From: Candidatus Gugararchaeum adminiculabundum
Lineage (GTDB): Archaea > Micrarchaeota > Micrarchaeia > Burarchaeales > Gugararchaeaceae
Assembly: GCA_902384795.1 (NCBI GenBank)
Contig: CABMDC010000007.1
Span: forward strand, 62,001 to 126,000
Length of the DNA stretch: 64,000 bases
Direction: 5' to 3'
The translations under genes were made by a program, and so were the position numbers. The notes below the pieces were generated by a model. It worked only from the letters and a program-made list of their open reading frames with translations, was not told the DNA's origin and searched no databases. Positions 48,407-56,401 of this stretch are shown here, in pieces (the stretch's first letter is position 1; every line of letters begins with the position of its first letter).

Positions 48407-49895
48407 GCAAGGCGGAATAGGATTCGCAATCCAGGATTCGTATACTGTTAGCGAGGGGACCCTGACTGCGAAAATCACCATTGGCAAAAAGGAAGGGGAG
48501 AAAATACGTTCTTATATAGTGGACATCCCCCAGTGGGATGAGGCAACCGAGGCATTTGTTGAGGACATCAAAACCGACCTGTTGCGGAAAATCACGATTA
48601 CCAGCCAGGAGGCATCGAACCTCAAAATGTCCGAGGAGCTCAAGGACAAGTTCCTGGCGATGGGAAAGAAAATGGTGCGCGAGGGGATGCCCAACATTGG
48701 CGATGAGAAAGCAGAATTGATTGCGCGAAGGATTAACCAGGAAATGCTTGGCTTGGGGGATATTGAATTCTTTTTGCGGGATGACTGGATTGAGGAAATC
48801 GCGGTCAATGGGGCCGGACAGGCGGTGTGGATTTACCACCGAAAATACGGCTGGATGAAAACCAACATCACGGTTGATACGGAAAACAAAATCTGGAATT
48901 ATGCGAGCTCGATTGCGCGAGGCGCGGGAAGGCAGATCAACACCCAGAGCCCGCTTTTGGATGCATACCTTTCCACAGGGGACCGGGTGAACGCAACGCT
49001 GTTCCCGATTTCCTATTTCGGAAACACCATTACCATTAGGAAATTCGCAAGAAAACCGTGGACGATTACCGATTACATCAAAACAAAGACGATTAATGCG
49101 GAAGTTGCGGCTCTCCTGTGGCTGGCAATGCAGTACGAGGCTAACGTGCTGGTTTCAGGAGGAACCGGCGCAGGAAAAACCAGTTTGCTAAACGTATTGT
49201 CCATGTTCATTCCGCAGAACCAAAGGGTGATCAGCATTGAGCAGACCAGGGAAATCACCCTGCCTTCGCATTTGCAATGGGTTCCGCTCGTAGTCAGGCA
49301 GGCAACCAGCGAGGCGAAAGGCGAAATTGGAATGCTGGATTTGATGATAAATTCGCTGAGGATGAGGCCTGACAGAATTATAGTGGGGGAAATCAGAAGG
49401 GCCGAAGAGGCGCAGGTTCTGTTTGAGGCGATGCACACCGGGCACTCGGTTTACGCGACACTGCATGCGGAAACTGTTGCCGAAACAGTGCGGAGGCTGA
49501 CAAGCCCGCCCATCAACACTCCTGCGGTGATGATGGAATCATTGCACCTGATTATCACCATGTACAGGGACAGGAAGAACAATATCAGGAGGGTGTTCGA
49601 GGTGGGCGAAATTGTGCCCACTGACCGCGAGGGAGTCACCCAAAGGGTGCTGTTCCGCTGGAGGCCATTCAGGGATGAGCTGGTGTCTTCGGAGCAGAGC
49701 GTCCGCCTGCTGGCGCAGATTAAAACTTATACCAACATGACCGATGAGGAGATGAAAAAGGATTTGGAGGACAAGAAGAGGATTCTCGAGTGGATGGCCA
49801 AGAGAAACATCAACTCGATTGATGAGGTCGGAAAAATCATCTCGGCCTATTACGATGATGCGGCTAGCGTGCTGAGAATGATTGGCAAGGAGTAA
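48390..49895 (+). CDS. type IV pilus assembly ATPase (TadA/GspE-like)
   Basis: The 501-residue protein has an N-domain, then the secretion-ATPase core. Its motifs are GGTGAGKT Walker A (257-264), the Asp box near ISIEQTREITLP, Walker B RPDRIIVGEIRRAEEAQV and the His box FEAMHTGHSVYATLHAE. This is the archaeal pilus/Tad-type motor, which polymerises pilins with a TadC/FlaJ-like platform. The platform genes follow directly. Its ATG overlaps the CBS gene by 17 bases. Confidence 0.9.
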   Translation: MKKDARQGGIGFAIQDSYTVSEGTLTAKITIGKKEGEKIRSYIVDIPQWDEATEAFVEDIKTDLLRKITITSQEASNLKMSEELKDKFLAMGKKMVREGMPNIGDEKAELIARRINQEMLGLGDIEFFLRDDWIEEIAVNGAGQAVWIYHRKYGWMKTNITVDTENKIWNYASSIARGAGRQINTQSPLLDAYLSTGDRVNATLFPISYFGNTITIRKFARKPWTITDYIKTKTINAEVAALLWLAMQYEANVLVSGGTGAGKTSLLNVLSMFIPQNQRVISIEQTREITLPSHLQWVPLVVRQATSEAKGEIGMLDLMINSLRMRPDRIIVGEIRRAEEAQVLFEAMHTGHSVYATLHAETVAETVRRLTSPPINTPAVMMESLHLIITMYRDRKNNIRRVFEVGEIVPTDREGVTQRVLFRWRPFRDELVSSEQSVRLLAQIKTYTNMTDEEMKKDLEDKKRILEWMAKRNINSIDEVGKIISAYYDDAASVLRMIGKE

Positions 49896-49975
49896 GTCTG
49901 TAAGCACGGCAGTAAGTTAGCAAGCAGTAAGCCGCAAGTCAGCAGGCAGAAAGCGGGCTGGAAAGAGCAACAACG

Positions 49976-50923
49976 ATGAACGGTGTACCCATGGCTGTAA
50001 ATGCAATCCCTTTTCTCCCCGTATCTGTGAAGCGGGCCAGGAAAATCGGCCACGGATTCTATCCCATTGCAGCTTTGCTTGAGGGCATGTTCCCAGGGCT
50101 TGATTTGGATTTGGAGCAGTCGGAGAACGAGCTCAGGCCCAAGGAGTATATCGGGTGCGCGCTTCTTGTGTTCACGATTTATTTTGCGCTCATCGGGATT
50201 GTCGGAATTGGGATGGCGCTAAGGCTCGGATGGGAAATGGAACTGAAGCAGCGGCTTCTAATCCTGTTTGGCGCATTCTCCATTGCGTTCATTATTTTCG
50301 GCTATATCATGCTCTACCCGAAATGGCGCGGGTCAAAAAAGAAACTGGAGACTGAAAAAAATCTTCTGTTCGCCATGAGGCACCTGATGATCCAGACAAC
50401 CGCAGGAGTCCCGCTTTTCGATTCCATGATTTCCGTGAGCGAGGAGAGCGCGACCGGTGCGCGGGGCGAGGGAGTGAAAACAGGCTATGGCGAAATCAGC
50501 AGGGAATTCAGGCGAGTGGTTGCCGAAGTGAGGGGCGGGAAGGAACTGAGCGCGGCGCTGGAGCAGAGCGCGGAAAGGAACCCCTCGCAATATTATAGAA
50601 GGGCGATGACCCAGCTTTCGAACGCGAACCGCGCGGGAGTGAAAATAACCACGGTGCTTGCAGAGCTGGTGGATTTCCTTGCCACGGACCAGATGATCAA
50701 GGTGCGCGAGTACGGCTCGCAGCTGAACACGCTTGCGCTGTTCTACATGTTCGCGTGCATCATCGCGCCCACCATGGGAACGATTTTCCTGGCGGTGGCA
50801 TCAACGCTCACACCCATGCAGATGGGCGAGCCGATTTTCATCGGGATACTGATGGGGATAGTGACTGCGCAGATTATGTTTTTGGGCCTGATTAAAAGCA
50901 GAAGGCCTTCGGTGGCGCTATGA
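49976..50923 (+). CDS. pilus assembly platform protein, first F domain (TadB/FlaJ-like)
   Basis: The 315-residue protein has the type II secretion F-domain helices: FAMRHLMIQTTAGVPLFDSM, AVEVRGGKEL-type loop (VAEVRGGKELSAALEQSAER) and YRRAMTQLSNANRAGVKITT. Membrane helices lie near 60-110 and 250-305. The platform anchors the ATPase and guides pilins. ATG 49976 or ATG 49991 could start it. The 80 bases before are a repetitive GTAAG/AGCAAG-type stretch with no gene. It is paired with a second F-domain protein whose start overlaps its stop. Confidence 0.82.
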   Translation: MNGVPMAVNAIPFLPVSVKRARKIGHGFYPIAALLEGMFPGLDLDLEQSENELRPKEYIGCALLVFTIYFALIGIVGIGMALRLGWEMELKQRLLILFGAFSIAFIIFGYIMLYPKWRGSKKKLETEKNLLFAMRHLMIQTTAGVPLFDSMISVSEESATGARGEGVKTGYGEISREFRRVVAEVRGGKELSAALEQSAERNPSQYYRRAMTQLSNANRAGVKITTVLAELVDFLATDQMIKVREYGSQLNTLALFYMFACIIAPTMGTIFLAVASTLTPMQMGEPIFIGILMGIVTAQIMFLGLIKSRRPSVAL

Positions 50924-50991
50924 ATTTCATCACACAAAAAATCTAGCAGCTCATAGATGACGGGGACCTGAGGTTCGAGGCAGCGGACTTC

Positions 50992-51870
50992 GTGATCAAA
51001 ATGCTAGTCTATGGATTGGGGCTGGGAATCGGGATAGGGTTGATATTTTTCAACTACTCGCTGGACCTTTCGCTGCTCTATGGCTGGGCAGCTTTCATGT
51101 TCTTTGAAATTTTAATCTACCTGCTTCTCTTCTCCGCGGCTCGCAGGAGAATCGCGCTCATAGAGGAGGCGCTTCCGGAATTTTTGAGCATAATGGCGAG
51201 CAATATCCGCAGCGGGCTCACCCATGACCGGGCGCTCCTGATGTCTGCAAGAAAGGAGTTCGGGCCCCTGAAAACCGAGGTGGACAGGGCTGCGAAACTT
51301 GCAATCACCGGAACCCCGCTGACAGAGGCGCTGATGGGCATGAACAACAGGGTTGCGTCCGAGACGTTTGGAAAGACAATCAGGCTGATAGTCGAGGGGG
51401 TTAATTCAGGAGGGGATTTGGCGGAACTGCTGGAAAAAACCTCGCTGGATATCAGGAGGTTCGGGGCGCTGAGAAGGGAGATTAATGCAACGGTGATGGC
51501 GTACAAGCTGTTCATCTATGCCGCGATTGCGCTGGGTGCGCCCTTGCTCTATGCTGTTGCGAACTTTTTGGTGCGCGCGCTGCAGGCTACAAGGGGAAAA
51601 ATCGATTTCAGCTCCCTGGCCCAGGCGCAGGGAAGCCTGCCCATAAACATAAGCTCCGGGACCATTCCTGCTGAAACGATGATGCTGTTTTCCATTGCCG
51701 CGATTTCCTTGACCGCCATTTTCGGGTGCATGGCCGCAGGTGTAATCACCAAGGGAAAGGAGAGCGAGGGATTTCTTACGATGCCCGTGATGCTGTTTGT
51801 TTCGCTGGGGGTTTTCTTTGCGATCAGCCTGATGCTGCAGGCTGTGCTAAGCGGGGTATTCGGCGGATAA
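50992..51870 (+). CDS. pilus assembly platform protein, second F domain (TadC/FlaJ-like), N-terminus interrupted by TAG
   Basis: The 292-residue protein has helices and the EALPEFLSIMASNIRSGLTH, then FGPLKTEVDRAAKLAITGTP and ALMGMNNRV segments typical of the second F domain. An ATG at 50920 overlaps the previous stop (ATGA) and lies in the same phase: eight codons, TAG at 50944-50946, then 15 codons that flow into this frame as QLIDDGDLRFEAADF. So the original start was probably 50920 and the amber codon is codon 9. GTG 50992 or ATG 51001 could rescue the gene. C-terminal helices anchor it in the membrane. Confidence 0.78.
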   Translation: MIKMLVYGLGLGIGIGLIFFNYSLDLSLLYGWAAFMFFEILIYLLLFSAARRRIALIEEALPEFLSIMASNIRSGLTHDRALLMSARKEFGPLKTEVDRAAKLAITGTPLTEALMGMNNRVASETFGKTIRLIVEGVNSGGDLAELLEKTSLDIRRFGALRREINATVMAYKLFIYAAIALGAPLLYAVANFLVRALQATRGKIDFSSLAQAQGSLPINISSGTIPAETMMLFSIAAISLTAIFGCMAAGVITKGKESEGFLTMPVMLFVSLGVFFAISLMLQAVLSGVFGG

Positions 51871-51892
51871 GGGCAAGGCCAATGCTAAGAAT

Positions 51893-52020
51893 TGAGGAAT
51901 AAAAAAGAAGAATAAAGAAAAAGGAAAAAAAGGAAAGAGTGTAGGGCAAGAATAAACATTAGCTAATGCTGAGAATTAAAAAAATAAAGAAAAAAAGAAA
52001 ATAAAAAAGAAAGAAACTAA
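51893..52020 (-). terminator. poly-T terminator tract for the pilin gene
   Basis: The spacer between the convergent platform and pilin genes is purine-rich on the plus strand and T-rich on the minus strand, with runs of five to seven T after the pilin stop at 52028. A word CATTAGCTAATG (51957-51968) is a short palindrome within it. No gene seen. Confidence 0.5.
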
Positions 52021-52027
52021 GCCAGGC

Positions 52028-52495
52028 TTAGCTCACTTTTCCTGTCAAGGTTCCTGCGTCGGTGTAGGAGAACCCTGTGGCAGTGTCGGTGTAGGTAATC
52101 TTCACTGAAACCGAGTACGAGCCTCCGCTTGAAGGCGGGGTCGTGAATGTGCCGAGGGTCAGAGTCCCTGATGACTGGCCGTTTGAAACTGCCGTTACAG
52201 TCGAGAAGGAAACGGTCTGTGTTCCCAAAGTTGCGTTCACGTTTGTGATGTTTATGTCACTGCCGACCTGGTTCCTAAATTTCGCCGTAAGGGCTCCGGA
52301 GCCTGCAACATTCCATCCGGTTACACCGACCTTGGTGAACCCTGCCGCCCTGCTTCCGGTGAACATCCCGATGTCGAATATTCCCAGCGCAAACAGCGCG
52401 CCCACGACGAGGACTATTAGCAACAGTGCCCATCCGTAGGTCATTAAAAAATCCAGGGCCGCTTGGCCTTTCTTCTCTCTTTTACTGATCAACAT
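52028..52495 (-). CDS. major type IV pilin (class III signal peptide)
   Basis: The 155-residue protein starts MLISKREKKGQAALDFLMTY, a textbook class III signal: basic n-region, KG cleavage, QAALDF and a hydrophobic helix (GWALLLIVLVVGALFALGIF). The ectodomain is Gly/Ser/Thr-rich and beta-like. Small size, strong start and a separate promoter suggest the main pilus subunit, assembled by the ATPase/platform upstream. A prepilin peptidase gene is not visible in the window. Confidence 0.85.
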   Translation of the reverse strand: MLISKREKKGQAALDFLMTYGWALLLIVLVVGALFALGIFDIGMFTGSRAAGFTKVGVTGWNVAGSGALTAKFRNQVGSDINITNVNATLGTQTVSFSTVTAVSNGQSSGTLTLGTFTTPPSSGGSYSVSVKITYTDTATGFSYTDAGTLTGKVS

Positions 52496-52496
52496 A

Positions 52497-52540
52497 TCAC
52501 CTTAGGGGCGATTTGCCCTCAGGGGGTTAATAAATATTGC
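52497..52540 (-). promoter_or_regulatory. pilin promoter and ribosome site
   Basis: On the minus strand AATATTTATTAA (around 52528-52539) forms a TATA box about 35 bases before the pilin ATG. AAGGTGAT lies directly before the start (52496-52503). The strong, complete signals fit high expression of a major pilin. The rest of the spacer to 52633 holds no gene. Confidence 0.5.
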
Positions 52541-52633
52541 CAGAAATCCATGGGTGTGTGGGAAAAAGTTGAACTAAGGTTTAATGGAAGAAAAAACATG
52601 AAAACTGAAAACAGGCAAAAAGAAAAAATGAAA

Positions 52634-53365
52634 CTAGAAGACTTCCGCATCAGGGTAAACCGCAATCCCCTCTTCCCCGATTTCCATGGGTATCAGCTTG
52701 AGCGAGTGGTTTGTTGTTTCCATTTTCCGCACAAACGCGGTGCGCACGAATGAACTTGAATCTTTTTTCAGAATCACATCAAGCACAATCACGCCGCTCA
52801 CAACGAATTCCTCGAACCCGGTTGGCGAGAAAGTCTGCTCGCCTTCGCGGATATCGGCGATGACCAATGTGCTGCAGCCAAGTTTTTTTATGAGCCTGCG
52901 CAGGGTTGCGAGCGAGCGGCGCGTGTCATAGACATTGTCGAAATAGGCGCTGATTAAACTAAAGGGCTCGATGACCAGGCGCTTTGCGCCTATGCGGTCA
53001 ATCTCGTCCTCTATGAGCATCTTGAAGGAATCGAATTTGGTGAGTTCAGGATTGATGATTGAGAGCTTCTTCTGCTTTATCAGCCCTTCCAGGTCCCAGT
53101 CAAACCTTTTCATGTCGTCCAGAACTTCGGCAGGCTCGTCTTCCAGGCTGATGTAAAGGCCGGGCTCGTTCTCATTTTTCGCGCCGTGGTAAAGGAACTG
53201 CATGCCAAAAGTGGACTTGCCTGTGCCGCATTTCCCTGCGAGCAGGTTTAATGAGCCTGCGGGAAACCCGCCTTCGATTACCTCGTCCAGGCCGGGAATT
53301 CCTGACTCAACCCTTTTCACAACTTCTTTGCTTTCTTTCCTTAATTGGGCCATGGGATTAACCAT
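52634..53365 (-). CDS. KaiC-like RecA-superfamily ATPase (single domain)
   Basis: The 243-residue protein is one KaiC-type domain: GIPGLDEVIEGGFPAGSLNL, Walker A AGKCGTGKST (43-52), the YISLEDEPAEVLDDM segment with the Glu pair position, and RLVIEPFSLISAYF as Walker B region. No second KaiC domain exists. Such archaeal proteins act as ATP-dependent switches with signalling partners rather than clock proteins. It is divergent from three receiver genes, which suggests a shared pathway. Confidence 0.88.
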   Translation of the reverse strand: MVNPMAQLRKESKEVVKRVESGIPGLDEVIEGGFPAGSLNLLAGKCGTGKSTFGMQFLYHGAKNENEPGLYISLEDEPAEVLDDMKRFDWDLEGLIKQKKLSIINPELTKFDSFKMLIEDEIDRIGAKRLVIEPFSLISAYFDNVYDTRRSLATLRRLIKKLGCSTLVIADIREGEQTFSPTGFEEFVVSGVIVLDVILKKDSSSFVRTAFVRKMETTNHSLKLIPMEIGEEGIAVYPDAEVF

Positions 53366-53447
53366 TACGCCAAAGTATAAATAGCTGACTGTGGTTTAGT
53401 TAGCTGTTAATGAAAAAGTTTGTTGGATGGGAGAAAGGGGGAAATGC

Positions 53448-53798
53448 ATGGCAAAAATACTGGTTGTTGATGACTCGTTTGACGATTTAGAAACCATAAA
53501 ACAGGTGCTTGAAACGAAAAAGCACGAGGTGACGGTTGCCACCAACGGGGCCCAGGCGCTGAACGCCGCTAAAATCACAAATTTTGACCTTATACTGCTG
53601 GACATCCAGATGCCCACACTGTCGGGCTATGATTTAATCGGGCTGCTCAAGGAAAAAATGAACGGCAGGACTAAGGTAGTGTTCGTATCCATTATACCGA
53701 GAAGGGAAGCGGACCTGACTGAAGTTGACGGCTTCATACAAAAGCCGTTTTCCCCCAAAGCCGTGCTCGAGGAAGTGGGAAGGATGCTAGCCGCATAG
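53448..53798 (+). CDS. stand-alone receiver domain protein 1
   Basis: The 116-residue CheY-type receiver has the acidic pair at ILVVDDSFDD, phospho-acceptor in LILLDIQMPTLSG, Ser/Thr at VFVSI and Lys in GFIQKPFSP. No output domain. The ATG at 53448 is preferred over GTG-type extension to 53427. It is a close paralogue of the next gene, with which it shares TNGAQAL and the TLSGYDL segment. It probably receives phosphate from the kinase at 56402. Confidence 0.88.
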   Translation: MAKILVVDDSFDDLETIKQVLETKKHEVTVATNGAQALNAAKITNFDLILLDIQMPTLSGYDLIGLLKEKMNGRTKVVFVSIIPRREADLTEVDGFIQKPFSPKAVLEEVGRMLAA

Positions 53799-53874
53799 GG
53801 TGGGCAGAGTGGAGAATGGAAAGTTGAGGAATGGAGCGTGGACTGGGAAAGGAGAGAATGGAGGGTGAATGCGC

Positions 53875-54228
53875 ATGGCAAAAATACTTGTTGTTGATGA
53901 TTCGTTCGAGGACTTGTCCGCCATAAAGCAGGCGCTTGTAAAGGAAAAACATGTGGTGACCACTGCCACCAACGGAGCCCAGGCGCTGGATGTGGTGAAG
54001 GCAACCACCTTTGACCTGATTTTGCTGGACATCAAAATGCCCACGCTATCGGGCTATGACCTGTTCCGGCTGCTCAAGGAAAAGCTGAACGGCAGGACGA
54101 AGATAGTGTTCATTTCGATAGTGCCGAAGGGCGAAGTTGACGGCAGCGGGATTAGCGGATTCATACAGAAACCGTTCTCCCAGAAAAGCCTGGCGGATGG
54201 AGTGAAAAAGGCTTTGGGCAACAAGTGA
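53875..54228 (+). CDS. stand-alone receiver domain protein 2
   Basis: The 117-residue receiver has ILVVDDSFEDLSAIKQALVK, LILLDIKMPTLSGYDLF with the Asp acceptor, VFISI and GFIQKPFSQ. It is highly similar to the receiver at 53448, so a recent tandem duplication is evident. ATG 53875 fits the paralogue's start (MAKILVVDD); ATG 53869 adds two residues. No output domain. Confidence 0.88.
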   Translation: MAKILVVDDSFEDLSAIKQALVKEKHVVTTATNGAQALDVVKATTFDLILLDIKMPTLSGYDLFRLLKEKLNGRTKIVFISIVPKGEVDGSGISGFIQKPFSQKSLADGVKKALGNK

Positions 54229-54320
54229 AAATGAAACGCAGATGAGGGATAGGAGAATACGTATGGCGTATGGAAGAGAAAATAGGGATGGAAGAAAATT
54301 GAAGTTATGGGGTGCAACGC

Positions 54321-54674
54321 ATGGCAAAAACAATAATGGTTGTTGACGATGAGCCGGATATCCGAGAAACGGTGAAGACTATCCTGGAAAAGAACGGCTA
54401 CCAGGTGGTGACCGCGGTCACCGGGGATGACTGCCTGAAGCAGCTGCCCAAGCAGAAGGTTGACCTGATACTGATGGACATCATGATGCCGGGCACGCCG
54501 GTGAAGGACATTGTGCCCAAGATAAAGGGGACCAAGGTCTGCTACCTGAGCGTTGTCAGGACCTCCGAAGCCGAGAAGGAGGATATGCTCAAGTCCAAGA
54601 ACATCGTGGGCTTTGTCCAGAAACCGTTTGACATAAAGGAACTGCTGAACACCGTGAAAAAATTGGTAGGCTAG
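54321..54674 (+). CDS. stand-alone receiver domain protein 3
   Basis: The 117-residue receiver (MAKTIMVVDDEPDIRETVKT) has the Asp acceptor in LILMDIMMPGTPV, then CYLSVV and GFVQKPFDIKEL. It is more distant from the other two. ATG 54321 is chosen over the in-frame start at 54312 by alignment to the MAK start of the paralogues. It lies upstream of a degenerate KaiC-like gene and a substrate-binding lipoprotein and kinase, all on one strand. Confidence 0.88.
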   Translation: MAKTIMVVDDEPDIRETVKTILEKNGYQVVTAVTGDDCLKQLPKQKVDLILMDIMMPGTPVKDIVPKIKGTKVCYLSVVRTSEAEKEDMLKSKNIVGFVQKPFDIKELLNTVKKLVG

Positions 54675-54746
54675 GAATGAACTGGAATTGGTTTGATTGG
54701 GGAAGATACGAAATTGAGATGCGGGATTGAGATCGGATTGATTTGC

Positions 54747-55274
54747 ATGGCTTTGAAAATAAAGGAAAAACTTGAGCAGGCGAACATCATCCTGGTGCTT
54801 GTGCCCAGCGTTGACTATGGCAAAACAGTGGTCGACATTTCCAAGGAGCTGAGCGACAAAAGCCTTTGCTATGTCAGCCTGAACAAGACATTCGGCTCGC
54901 TCAAGGAAAATTTTGACAAGGCGAAAATGAGGATGGACAGCGTGATTGTGATAGATGCGATTTCAAAAACCATAAGGAACACTCCGAACCAGACCGCAGG
55001 CTGTTATTTTGTGAGCTCGCCCGCGGCGTTCACCGAAATCTCGATTCTTGTGAGCAAGATCCTGAGGCACAAATTCGAATACGTGATTTTCGATTCGCTC
55101 ACAAATTTGCTGGTGTACAGTGACAAGGGGCAGATTGTGCGGTTCGTTTCGAACATCGTGAACCAGGCGCGGGAGAACAAGGCGAAAGTGGTGCTTTTCG
55201 CGCTGGACATCGACGAGCAGCAGGCGCTGATAAAGGAATGCACCATGGCTGTGGACGAAGTAATCAAACTATAG
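54747..55274 (+). CDS. degenerate KaiC-like protein (P-loop PSVDYGKT)
   Basis: The 175-residue protein has a RecA/KaiC-like order of strands: IILVLVPSVDYGKTVVDISK at the place of the P-loop, with Pro in place of the first Gly; CYVSLNKTFGSL; YFVSSPAAFTEISILVSKIL; and YVIFDSLTNLLVYSDKG as the Walker B region. It is a paralogue of the gene at 60982, where even GKT is lost. Such proteins probably bind rather than hydrolyse nucleotide, or bind KaiC-type partners. ATG 54747 is chosen by alignment to the paralogue. Confidence 0.6.
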   Translation: MALKIKEKLEQANIILVLVPSVDYGKTVVDISKELSDKSLCYVSLNKTFGSLKENFDKAKMRMDSVIVIDAISKTIRNTPNQTAGCYFVSSPAAFTEISILVSKILRHKFEYVIFDSLTNLLVYSDKGQIVRFVSNIVNQARENKAKVVLFALDIDEQQALIKECTMAVDEVIKL

Positions 55275-55328
55275 CTGTAGCGGAGTGGCGGAACAGGATT
55301 AGAAATTAGAATAGGGCGGGGTTGTTGC

Positions 55329-56366
55329 GTGCGGCAGAAAAAACATTTGGCAGGATTAATTGGGACTACGCTAGTAGTGGCATTGGTCGCATCGCTGGTT
55401 TTGCTTGCAGGATGCACATCAGGCGGGCAGGGAGGCGCTGCCGCTGGGGCGAAAAAGCCGCTGAAAATTGCGATCGACCCCTGGCCAGGATATTCCTATG
55501 CTTTTGTTGCCCAGGAAAAGGGATTTTTCAAAAAGAACGGAGTTGAAGTCGAACTCGTGGTAAAGGACAGCTCGCAGACAAAGCCGGCTTACAAGAACGG
55601 CGAAGTGGACGGGATGTTCGGGGTCTACAGCGACATGCTTCTCATGAATTCAGAGGGATACGGCGGCACAATCGTGTATGTGGTTGATTATTCCGTGACA
55701 GGGGATGCGATTGTTGGGCGGGCCGAATTCAATTCGCTTGCTGATTTGAAGGGCAAAAAAATCGGGGTCGAGGGAATAAACACCTTCTCGCACATGTTCG
55801 TTCTCGCGGATTTGGAAAAACACGGGCTGAAGGAAGGAGATTTTTATATTGTTAATGTGCCCGCATCCGAAGTGCCCCGGGCGCTTGATGATGGAACAAT
55901 AGACGCAGGCCACACCTGGAACCCCATGAAGGACGAGGCTGTTGTAAAGGGATATAAAATATTGGGGACTGCTGGCGAAGTGCCTGGCACCATAACGGAT
56001 GTGCTTGTTTTCACTCCTGCAACAGTGCGCGACAGGCCGGATGACGTGCAGGCGGTGGTGAAATCCATGGCAGAGGCGCGCGAGTACCTGGCCACAAACA
56101 GGCAGGAGGCGCTGGGGATAATGGCAAAGAACACCAGCATGAGCGTGGCGCAGATGACCGATGGGATTAATGGCGCGAAGCTGCTCATGCTTGATGAGAA
56201 TATCGAGGCGATGAAAAAGAGCAATGAAACGACTTCACTCTATGGGAGCGGGCGAATAATTTCGGATTTCTTCATCGGGCACGGGCAGATGACCGCGGAG
56301 CCGGAGTTTGACAGGATAATCGATAGGGAATTCGTGAACAATGTGAAACAGGCAAAAACCGGTTGA
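55329..56366 (+). CDS. substrate-binding lipoprotein (SsuA/THI5-like)
   Basis: The 345-residue protein starts with a lipoprotein signal ending LLAGC and a Gly/Ala tether. A periplasmic-binding fold (type 2) follows: LKIAIDPWPGYSYAFVAQEKGFFKKNGVEVE, KNGEVDGMFGVYSDML and LADLKGKKIGVEGINTFSH. Family members bind sulfonates, pyrimidines or similar small ligands for ABC import. No permease or ATPase gene is near; instead a histidine kinase follows 36 bases later. So it may serve as ligand-presenting input to that sensor. The start is GTG 55329. Confidence 0.82.
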   Translation: MRQKKHLAGLIGTTLVVALVASLVLLAGCTSGGQGGAAAGAKKPLKIAIDPWPGYSYAFVAQEKGFFKKNGVEVELVVKDSSQTKPAYKNGEVDGMFGVYSDMLLMNSEGYGGTIVYVVDYSVTGDAIVGRAEFNSLADLKGKKIGVEGINTFSHMFVLADLEKHGLKEGDFYIVNVPASEVPRALDDGTIDAGHTWNPMKDEAVVKGYKILGTAGEVPGTITDVLVFTPATVRDRPDDVQAVVKSMAEAREYLATNRQEALGIMAKNTSMSVAQMTDGINGAKLLMLDENIEAMKKSNETTSLYGSGRIISDFFIGHGQMTAEPEFDRIIDREFVNNVKQAKTG

Positions 56367-56401
56367 GGCAGTGAGGAGCGGGTACGGGGTAATCTGAGAA
56401 T

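Noticed and set aside
37207-50946. Genome-wide reassignment of TAG or TGA to sense codons
   Set aside because: Many intact genes here end in TAG (for example 6046, 7260, 17391, 22803, 48406, 54674, 61536) or TGA with no coding continuation, so only site-specific recoding, mutation or error remains.
51893-52020. A-rich repetitive spacer as a mobile-element remnant
   Set aside because: It is a simple purine tract (T-rich on the other strand) between convergent genes, best explained as a terminator.
52634-53365. A circadian clock KaiC
   Set aside because: Only one KaiC domain is present and no KaiA or KaiB gene is nearby; single-domain KaiC-like proteins are common archaeal signalling ATPases.
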